Source of the DNA: Micractinium sp. NFX-FRZ
Taxonomy: Eukaryota > Chlorophyta > Trebouxiophyceae > Chlorellales > Chlorellaceae
Direction of reading: 5' to 3'
NCBI GenBank assembly: GCA_029339195.1
Contig: JAPTJF010000254.1
Span: forward strand, 1-64,000
DNA: 64,000 nucleotides
The notes below the pieces were generated by a model. The model searched no databases. It had not been told where the DNA came from and was given only the letters and a program-made list of their open reading frames with translations. Position numbers and translations under genes: made by a program. This document shows, one piece after another, positions 1-9,500 of the stretch; the stretch's first letter is position 1; every line of letters starts with the position of its first letter.

Positions 1-19
1 AAAAATCCTGAAAACGACC

Positions 20-38
20 CCCCCCCCCCCCCCCCCCC
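20..38 (+). repeat. poly-C run in an intron of the LIG4-like gene
   Basis: About 19 consecutive C lie just 5' of the acceptor at 91-94. It fits the C-rich pyrimidine tracts before acceptors in this genome but is long enough to be a sequencing-length uncertainty. Confidence 0.8.
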
Positions 39-94
39 GCTGCCGCGCCCGCCCCCCGTCCCGCCACACCTCACGTGCCCTCCCTCCCCCGCAG

Positions 95-3000
95 GGGCGA
101 CAAGCCTGCCCAGGCCTGCAGCGGCCTGCGTGAGCTGCAAGACATGGTGGACCGGGAGCGGTTCAAGATGCAGGAGGAGGGGGCGCGGCAGCTTGAGCAG
201 CTGGTGAGAAGCTGCGCGGTGGCGGCGGGTGGAGTGCCGGCAGTCGGCTGGGTGCGAGCGCTCTGCTTCTGGGGAGGGCGGGGGGCGGTTGCAGGCTGCA
301 GCAGGCAGGGTGGACGAAACGGCAGCCTGTTTGCCCAGCCTGCAGCGACAAAGTGTGTTCCCCCGCCAGCTCGGCCTGCAGTGCACTGGCAACACAAAGG
401 GGCCATGCCAAACAAACTCTCACCGCCTCACTGCAGTGCATTGTGTGTGGGACACGTGCGCACCCTCACCGCTCTGCCACCCCGCCGCCCCTGCCGCCCC
501 CCCCCGGCCCCCGCAGCGCAACCCCGTCAACGAGAAGGGCGCCAAGTTGAAGAGGAAGAGCAGCAAGCGGGACGAGCAGCGGGCCAAGAAGAAGCGGAGG
601 GTGGCGACCATTGCACACGCGCAGCTGGCAGACGTGTCGCAGGTGGGTGCGAGGGCGAATGTATGTCTTGGGAGGTTGTAGGCGGGAGAGGGTGGGGGCA
701 GGTGGGCTCGTCCAGCTGGAGGGCTTGTTCGAAGTGGGCATGCCTTTCGTGGAGGGAGGACTGGGCATGCATTGACCAGCAGATCAGGACGTTCATCACC
801 GGGACGCACAGGGCAGGGTGATCTGTTGGAGATCGAGGGGCCGTTGGGGGGTGCGGGGGTAGGCGGACCGGACGAGGAAGGTGCGGATTGTTAGGGTGAC
901 TCATCGGATGTGCCCAGGCGGGAGAGGGGAAGAGGAGCAGGCACTGCAAGTGGGAGAGGTGAGGGGGTAGTTCGGGTGCGGCGCACCATGGGTGCGCGTC
1001 CCTCTCCGCCATAAGCCACCTTCCTGCCTGCCCGCCCGATCGCTCACCTGCCTCTGTACTGCCTGTCATGACGTGCCTGCTGTGCCTGCAGGTGGAGGTG
1101 GAGAGCGATGTGCTCAAGGACTGCATCATCTACTTTGCCAACTTTGATGGATACAAGTGAGGTGGCGGGGCTGGCAGGAGGGGGGAAGAAGGGAGCTGAG
1201 GGGCAGAGGAAGCAGTGGGATGGTGGGCTGTATCTCAATTTGATGAAGGAGCGTTGTATGCGTGAAACGAGCCCCGATGGCAGAGCGAGCAAGATGCCGC
1301 CCCCGCTCCCGCCCCACTCGTCCCACACATGGCGCCTCTCATACTGCGCGTCAACAAGCAATCACCCTGCCCTCCCCTCCCCGCTCCGCTCCACCCACCC
1401 CTACCCCGCAGCAAGGCAGAGGTGCAGGAGCAGCACCACCTCAGCCCCAGCCACCATGCACCCTTACAAACATCCTCCCCTGCCCCGCCCCGCGCCACCC
1501 GCCCCACCCTCTGCAGCAAGGCGGAGGTGCAGCAGACGGTGAAGCGCCTGGGAGGCAGCACCTCGATGATGTATGTGCCCAGGGTGACGCACATACTGGC
1601 AGGTGAGGGGGGCTGCGTGCCTGAGAGCTGTGTGTGTGTGTGTTTGTGTGTGTGCGCGCGTGTGTGAGTGCTGCCAGGTATGTACTAACCAGCACTACAT
1701 GTGTGGTGAGAAGAGGTGCGTGTTGGCGCAGCACACCCATGCTGCGTGTGCCCAGGGTGTCGAGACATACTGGCAGGTGAGGCGGGGGTGGGAGAGGAGG
1801 AGGCACGCTGAGGTGGGTACTAGTTGGGGACTAACAGAGATGGGGGTCTGGGTGGCAGCGCCTCCTTGATGTGAGTTCCCAGGGTGGAAAATTTCTGGCC
1901 GTGAGGGGCCGGCTGGGTGGGGCTGGAAGGGCAGAAGGGGCAGGTGGGCTGGGGAGGCCAGCGGGCTCGCCAGGGCAGCAGGGCACAGCGACGCCTGGAC
2001 AAGCACAGCTGGCATCGCTTGGAACTGGGTCGAGGACCTGGGCTGTAGTGAGATTCACAGGCCTCCTCTGTGCCTTACCCCACCCCTGCAGGCGGCGAGG
2101 GCAAGGAGGTGGACACACAGAGCCGGCAGCACTACTCACTGGTACCAGAGCAGTAACCTGGGCCACACTGCGGGACCATGTCTCTCTCACCCCCCTCCTG
2201 CAGGCGGCGAGGGCAAGGAGGTGGACAAGCAGCGACAGCAGGACCGCAGCGTGCTCAGCATCGCCTGGCTGATGGGCTGCGCGGCGCAGCAGCGGCGCGT
2301 GTCCCTCAAGCCGCGCTACTATGTGCACATGAGCAGGACCAGCATTGCGGTGAGTGCTTTGCCATCGCAGTTGTGCCGTAGGGTTGAGGTGTGCACTGTG
2401 CAGGGTTGGGGGAGGCACCAAGCACAAGTGCGGCGCCCTTGCTAGCGTGGGTGAGCCTGAGTCCCTGAGGCGGGGCAGGGAGCAGATGCCCTGAGGTGGC
2501 ATGTGCATATGCCGTGCCTGCTTTGTCATGGAGAGAGTGGAGGGACGAGGGGGGTGGAGGGAGTTTTTGCAGTGCCAGGCAAGTCATTGCGCAGCGCCGC
2601 CAGGGGGGCTGTACAAGCCGCTGAAGTGGTGAGGGTGGTGTGTGTGTGTTGCCGCAACGCTCGCCGCAATGCTCCTTCACCCATCACAGGTTATTGTTGA
2701 ATGTCTGCATCGCGTGCCTTGAACTTACTTAGCCGCCCACCCTCGCCCGTCCCTGGGGTGCAGAACAACCCAGAAGTGGACAGCCTGGGCGACTCTTACC
2801 TGTCGGGTGAGTGAGATGGCTGGGGCTGGGCGTGGGTGCCGCAGAGGCGAGCAGCGCACCTGCTGGGCCCCTCAGTGGTGGGGGGAGGTTGCTCTGAGTA
2901 AAGAGTGTGCAACCCTAAAAGGTGCCTCACTTGCCCATCCAACATTTGCCCTTGCTTGTGGCCATGACTGTCCATGCCCTCAAGCTCTCTCTTGCTTCTT

Positions 3001-5066
3001 CCCTCCCCATCTCACTGTTGCTGGCCAGCAGATGTGGAAGCTAGCGACGTGCGCACGCTGCTGCACCGCGCGCTGCGCCCCGGCCAGGTCAGCACGGATG
3101 AGCTGGCGTCCAGCCTGGTGCAGCAGTCCGACTTTGAGGGGACCGACGACGAGCGGCAGGCAAGCGGACACTTGGTCCGGGTGGAACATGCACTGATTTT
3201 GCTCAGGGGCTTCAGCTGCCAGGTCTGAACGTTGGGGGCTTCACCTGAAGATGGCTGCACCCGCCCGCCTGCAGGGTCCCTTCCCACCTGCTCGCCCGAT
3301 TGTTTTGCAACACCAACCGCCCCCCCCTTGCACGCGACCCCCATGCAGGCGCAGGTGCGCCTGCGGCGGCGCCTGTCTGGCGGCGCCAGCGCCGCCACCA
3401 CGGTGGCCGCTTACCTGGACGCCCAGCTGGCGGCCATGGGCGCGCTGGACCGCCGCTTCTGCGCGCTGCGCGGCGCTGTGGTCACGCTGCTGCGCCTGGG
3501 CACAGGCGCCGCCAGCGAGGGCGGCGCCGGCGGCAACGGGGGCGCAGCAGCCTCTGGGGGCGCTGCTAGCAGGGTGAAGCCGGAAGAGGGCGGCAGCGGG
3601 AGCGGCAACAACAGCAACAACGGCAGTGGGGGCTCCAGCCTCGCCGGCCAGCTGTTCCCCAGCGTGTGCGCGCTGCTGCAGCAGGGGCGGCGCTCGCTGT
3701 GCTGCCTGCAGCGGCTGCAGGAGGCGGCGGCGGCGGCAGAGGTGCGCCTTATGGGCGGTTCCATCAGCTCGGCCCTCACCTCGCATGTCACTCATGTGGT
3801 GGGCATCGTGCTGCCAGGTGGCTCAGCCACAGCCACAGCCTTGGCAGAAGCAGGAGGTGACGGTGGGACCGCTGGGGGGATCCAGGCACAACAGGCGGCG
3901 GGTGACGTCCCATCGGCGGCACAGGCGCAGGCGCAGGCAGGGGTGGCGGTGGTGCATCCGGAGGCGGTGCTGCGGGCGGTGGCGGAGCAGACGGGCGGCG
4001 GTGGCGGGGCGGTGGCGACCCTCAGGCTGGGCCTGTCCTCCCGCAGCATGCGCCTGGTGGGAGATGGGTGAGCGGGCGTGGGCGGCTGGAGGCAGCATGT
4101 GTGGGCGGGCGGCGGGCAGAGAGGCACCCTGGCGTGCGGTTTCTGGCATCGCATGAGGGCTCTCCGCATCTGTGTGTGCTTGGCGGGGCTCTTGGCTGCT
4201 GGCCTTGCATGTGTGGGCGCATGGTCCACCGCGTGTCCAGCACACACCCTCACGCGCCTCAGCCCTTGCCGCCCGTCCCCCCCATGCTGCAGCTGGGTGC
4301 ACAGCTGCCTGCAGCAGGCGGAGCGTGGAGCGGCGGGGCTGCCCTCAGAAGACGGTGCGTGCGCGCACGCATGCTGGCCCCCAGCTTGCCTGCCTGCCTG
4401 CCCTCCTTTTGACACCGGCTTGCTGGCCTGCCTGTGTCTCAGCCCTTCACTGCCCCCGCTGTGCATGCGTGCAAGCCCCAGGCTGTTCCACTCTGCCCCA
4501 CTGTCCCGCACCGCCACACACACCCAACACACTGCCGCCGCTGCCCGGCACGCCCGCCCTGCAGGCTTCGCCCTGCTGCCCACCGACCCCGACAGCATGC
4601 AGCGGTGGCCCTGGGACCTCTTTCCCGCCCAGCCCGCCCCCATGCACAGCCCCGGCAAGCTGCCTGCTGGCCTGGCCGCCCCGGGAGCAGCCTCCACAAG
4701 GGGAGGCGCCGGGCGCCGACGCGGCGCCGCCACCACCGCTGTGCAGCGGCGTCCACCGCTGCCGCGGGCGCCAGCGCAGCGGGGGGTCAAGCCGGAGCCC
4801 AAGCAGGAGGCACCGGAGGAGGAGGAGGCAGACGGCGAGGGGGCCAGCGGGCAGGGGGCGGCAGGCGCCAGGCGGCGGGGCGGGTTTGGCAGGCGGGGCG
4901 GCAGCGCGGTGACTCAGGCGGCCGCCAAGCGCAAGACAGCCGCAGCACCCGCTGTCAAACAGGAGCAGGAGGAGGGCGAGGAGCCGCATGGTGGCGCAGC
5001 GGCTGCAGGTGGTGTGGCCGGCACTGGCGCTGCGCCGCTTGCTGCGGGCGGCACAGGCGGGGTCCT

Positions 5067-5098
<32 letters not shown>

Positions 5099-5682
5099 TG
5101 GAGGCTGCGGCGCCGCAGCCACAGCCGCCTGCTGCACCCGACATGCAGCCTGCTGCTGCCCCCGCTGCTGCTTTCCCGGTGAGCGCAGCCTGGAATGGGG
5201 TGGGTGGTTGCATGGATTGTTTGGCCCTGAGGAAGCCGTGGAACATTGCCTGCTGTGCTGGTGTGACCATCATCCCTCTTCGGCACAGACAGCTGCCTGC
5301 CCTCACCCCGGCATGCTGCCACATCGTGCCCCATCATCCTTTATTCATGCAGGCTGGTGACTCGCACTCCCTCTTCGATGCCCTGTTTGGAGGCTCTGCT
5401 GCAACAGCGCCTGCAGCCCCGGCAACCGCGCCAGCGGAGTTGCCACGCGCAGAGCCGCCGGCTGCAGCTGCCGACATCGCCCCCTTCCAGGCGCCCTTCC
5501 CATCTGACCTGCTCTTTGGGGGCGGCCTGCCCGAAGGCGCCACCAGCGCGGCCCCTTTGCAGCAGCAGCAGGACCAGCAGCAGCAGGATCAGCAGGGGGG
5601 TGAGCAGCCTGCCAGGCCAAAGATGAGCCTGCGCGAGCGGATGAAGCGCATTGCAGCATCTAAGGATGGGGCGCCCAAGTGA
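95..5682 (+). CDS. LIG4: DNA ligase IV, C-terminal part (5' end outside window)
   Basis: Exons read as <95-203, 517-642, 1092-1156, 1517-1602, 2204-2349, 2764-2806, 3032-3159, 3349-4067, 4293-4354, 4565-5178 and 5353-5682, about 800 residues, stop TGA. The ATP-dependent ligase of non-homologous end joining acts in the nucleus with XRCC4. The catalytic core lies upstream of the window. Visible are a basic stretch (KLKRKSSKRDEQRAKKKRR), a first BRCT (SDVLKDCIIYFANFDGY to VTHILAGG, then SIAWLMGC), and the LIG4-specific linker (LKPRYYVHM, then VDSLGDSYLSD, TDELASSLV) that in the family binds XRCC4. A second BRCT follows (YLDAQLAAMGALDRRF to VTHVVGIVLPG, then GWVHSCL). After BRCT2 about 310 residues of Ala/Gly/Glu/Gln-rich sequence with a Q10 run replace the short tail of animal and plant LIG4. 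The intron after 3159 has a GC donor. The identification rests on domain order and the GDSY linker. Another two-BRCT protein is possible but less likely. Confidence 0.8.
1629..1667 (+). repeat. GT-rich dinucleotide tract in a LIG4 intron
   Basis: An imperfect (TG)n tract with a CG-rich interruption lies shortly after the donor at 1603. It is a simple repeat with no coding role. Confidence 0.8.
5068..5097 (+). repeat. (CAG)10 run encoding polyglutamine in the LIG4 tail
   Basis: Ten uninterrupted CAG codons lie in the low-complexity C-terminal extension of the LIG4-like protein. The run is in frame and not near a splice site. It is a likely length-variable microsatellite. Confidence 0.9.
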
Positions 5683-6591
5683 GAGTCGCAGGACTGGCGG
5701 GGTGCTCACAAGGGCCAGCATTTGACCAGCGCCTGCATGGCGCCAACCTGTATGTGAGTTTGTCTGCACAGTGCCTGACCGTACTGTAACCCTTTGAGGG
5801 CCACAAAGGATCCCTTGTACTACCACCAGGGTATTACGCATAAGGGTACTCAGCGTGCCTTGGCAGCCTCACGAAACCACGGCGGCAGAGGCGAGGGCGG
5901 ACGCCGCTGCCGGTTTGAGCCAGGGCAGTACCGAAGGCAAGGGCTCCTGAGCCTGTCCTACCTTGGCCAACCGAAAAGAAGTATCATTGCTGAAAGTTAT
6001 TGGTGCTGTCATTCACACAAAGTGTCGTGGAGAGCGTGGGCAGTAGGGAATGCATCCTGTGCGCTGCAGGGTTGCCTGGCACCGCCGGCGCCAGCCGCGC
6101 ACACACACAAGCTCTGCTGGCGACCACTGTGATCGCACCCGCTAATTGCGTCATACCAATCTATCTAATACAAATATACAGCCTTTGCATTGGAGCAGGG
6201 CTGTTTGCGGGCCATGTTGGGCGCAGCTACGAAGCTTGAACTCCGCCTGTTGTCGGCGGGATCCTGCCGCTTTACATTTCGTTCTAGCATCTAAAAGAGG
6301 TGCGCTAAGGCTTGCACAATAGCGGTTTGTCTTCCGCTTTCGAACCAGCGATCCGCCAGAATTCGCCTGCGGCCCCTTTCTTGGCACGGCGCTCGTTTGT
6401 GGCAGTGCAGTAAATGCGTCGCCATGGTGCAGTGGGACGCTGCGATATGAGCGGGGAGAGGCTGCCACCGCCGCCGCCGCCCAGCCGCCGCTTCTGGTGC
6501 CCGCTGAGCAGACGCCCCCTCTGCAGCATTGCTCGCCTCTTCACCTGTCCATACTCCCGCCTGCCTGTCCTCAGCAGCAGCTGTGGTATCC
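5683..6591. other. Intergenic: LIG4 3' UTR and PMS2 upstream region
   Basis: About 900 bases hold the LIG4 polyadenylation motif and, towards 6400-6591, C/G-rich sequence that probably is the PMS2 5' UTR. An in-frame ATG at 6529 could extend PMS2 by 21 residues. AT-richer sequence around 6150-6300 may be promoter. No other gene was seen. Confidence 0.5.
5785..5789 (+). terminator. TGTAA polyadenylation signal of the LIG4-like gene
   Basis: TGTAA occurs about 100 bases after the stop codon. It is the usual green-algal polyadenylation motif. The cleavage site itself is not visible. Confidence 0.6.
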
Positions 6592-9500
6592 ATGGCGTCG
6601 CCTCCGCGCACCGCAGCTGGGGCGGCGCCTGGGGAGGCGGCGGTGCCCGCGCCCGCCTCCCGCCCTGCCGCCGTGATCAAGCCCATAGACAAGGGCACCA
6701 TCCACCGCATCTGCTCAGGCCAGGTGGGGCCACTGCCCTGGCTAGGATGTGCAAGCCTCCGCATGCCTGCTGCTGCCGCTGCTGCTGCCATGGCGCTGGC
6801 GAGCCGGCAAGGTCGGCGGTGTGCAACCCATCCCGCCTGGCACTCGCCCCCGACCCTCCGCTCTGTCCTGTGCGGTGCACCTTCAAACCAGTACCTGCTA
6901 CTGCCATGTCATCCTGCCGCCATACCGTGCCGCCCCCTGTTCGCCTTTTATTTCCTCCCCTCCCATGCCGTCATCACTGCCAGGTCATCCTGGACCTGGC
7001 CACCGCCGTGAAGGAGCTTGTGGAGAACGCGCTGGATGCGGGGGCCACTTCCATCGAGGTGGGTGCGCCTTAACAAGAGGCGTGGGGCAGCGTGCGGCTC
7101 GGGTGGCTGCTGACAACGGCCCCCATGCATGCACGCCATGCTGGACTGTGCACTTCTGTTCGCAATCAACGTATGAGCGGAGCCCCCTCTCTCCCTTGTT
7201 GTGTGCCCCGCAACTGCAGGTGCGCCTGAAGGAGTATGGCAGCGAGCTGGTGGAGGTGGCGGACAACGGCCACGGCGTGCCCCCCGCCTCCCACCAAGCG
7301 CTCACACTCAAGTACCACACATCCAAGATCGCCGACTTTGGGGACCTGCAGGTGAACTCGAACATTACTTAATATTCAGTCGACAAGGTTTCATGTAGAG
7401 GCCTGTGGCCGCCTCACACCCGCTGTGCCTGCTGTGCGCGCAGGAGCTGGCCACGTTTGGGTTCCGTGGCGAGGCGCTGAGCTCGCTGTGCGCTGTGTCC
7501 GACCTCAGCGTGGTCACGCGCACGGCGGAGCAGGAGGTGGGGGTGCGCCTCAGGTGGGAGCCACTCCAGAGTCTGACGGTGATTTAGACGGCAGTCGTGC
7601 GGTGTGTGTTGCGTTCAAAACACTGAGCATCCAGAAGCTCTTAGCTTGGTCAGATCTGTTTTCAATGTGTTAAGAAGACTGCTGTGGAATGTGTAGGCCA
7701 GCCGCCACCCCCCTTGCGCCGTGCTCTCCCCCGCCCCCGCCTCCCGACCCCCCACCCGCCTCCCTCCCCCCCTGCAGCTACGACCACAACGGAGTGCTGA
7801 CGGGGCAGGCGGGGGCGGCCCGCACCGTGGGCACCACAGTGGCTGTGCGAGAGCTGTTCAAGCGGCTGCCTGTCAGGTGGGTGGAGCGTATGGTGAATGG
7901 GTGGGGGATGTGGGGTGGGGAGGGCCAAGGGAGGCTTGCTGTAAGCGGCTGCCTGTCAGGTGGGTGGATGGGGTGGGGTGGGGGTGGGCCCTCGGGGGTG
8001 GCTGGGGGCAGGCACCGACAGACAGCTCCTTCACCACCGCTGGTGTAAGTCCGCCCGCCCCGCTTCACCCCGATTATGTTGTACCGGTGCCTCCCCACCT
8101 CCCCTCCACCACGGCATGCGTGCAAATGCTCCTCCTGCGCCACAAGTGCGCCCGCTCTGCCCGGTCTTGTCCCCTGTTTCGGTTCGCCTCCAACTTGCCC
8201 CTCCAATGGCAGGCGTCCTGCTGGGCAGCCTCCCACTGCACCTACGTGCCGGACGTCCCACCACCACACATGCCCCTGCCTCTCCTGCAGGCACAAGGAG
8301 TTCCTGCGCCACATCCGGCGGGAGTATGCCCGCCTGGTGTCGCTGCTGCAGGCGTATGCGCTCATCAGGTAGGGGTGGGGGCAGAGCAGAGGGGGGCAGA
8401 CGTGAAGGCGGTGTCGCTGGTTTAGCGGCGGGAGAAGGGGCGGGGGTGAATTGCAAGGCGAGGATGTGCTGCGGCAGTGGCGTTGCTGCTGCAGGCTTAC
8501 ATTTCTCATTACCAAAAGAAGGCTCGCTCTTGTGTGGGAAACGTTCAAGTCCCCCCCATCACTGTGCCCCTATACCCCCGCCCCCCGCCCACCCCCCCAA
8601 ACCCCCTGCCAGCAGCACCGGTGTGCGCCTGATCTGCACCAACCAGGTGGGCAACGCGGCGCGCACCACGGTGGTCAATACGCAGAGCGGCGGCGGCGTC
8701 AGGTCGGTAGGCGCGGGTTGGCGGGCGTGGCAGTGGAGTGCTGCCACGTGGTCGGTCTATACAAGGGTCGGCAACACAGGCATGCAGGCAGGCAGGGGCA
8801 TGCGCCGCTGCTTCCCTTGCGGCAGCGGGGCAGCTCCCGCCATCCAGCTGGGCATTGCAGCAGCCGGCAGGCCAGGTGTCTGGCCCGCCCTCCAGCCGGG
8901 CACGTCCCATGTCATGCACTCACGCTGCCCCTTGCTCCTCCCGCGGCTCACCTCATCCTCCCACCCACCCGTCCCTCGCCTTCAATGCAGGCACAGCACC
9001 CTGGCCCTGCTGGGCAGCTCGCTTCCACCCTGGGCCCTCCCTGCGCTTGAAAGCCTGCACGTCAGCATACTCCCCCGCTCCCCCGTCCATGTGCAGGGAC
9101 AACATCCTGGCGGTGTTTGGCAGCAAGGCTGCGGATGCAATGGAGCCGCTGCAGGTGCGCTGTGCCCGCTGTGCCTGCTGTGGCCTGCTGTGCATGCTGT
9201 GCCTGCTGTGCTGTGACCATGCCACAGAGCTGTCGAAGTTGCTGGAGGGGCTGCTGCTGGAGGCTGCCTGCTGTGCGTGCTTCTGTGCCGTGCCGTGCTG
9301 TGCTGTGCCTGCTGGAGGTGAAATCTGCCTGTCGCGCCTGCTGCCCTGTCCCGCCCTGCTGTGCCTGCCGTGTCTGCCTGCCGCCCGCCTCACCCTGCCC
9401 TCTCCCCTTATCCGCCCTGGAGCCCCCTCCCTTTGCTCCAACAGCTGGAGGTCGCTGTGGAGGAGGGCCTGCCACCCCTCACCATCACTGGTTGGGTGTC

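Noticed and set aside
4447..5337. Minus-strand 296-residue open frame opposite LIG4
   Set aside because: Shadow of the low-complexity coding exon on the other strand, made of poly-Leu/Ala/Arg runs from CAG repeats.
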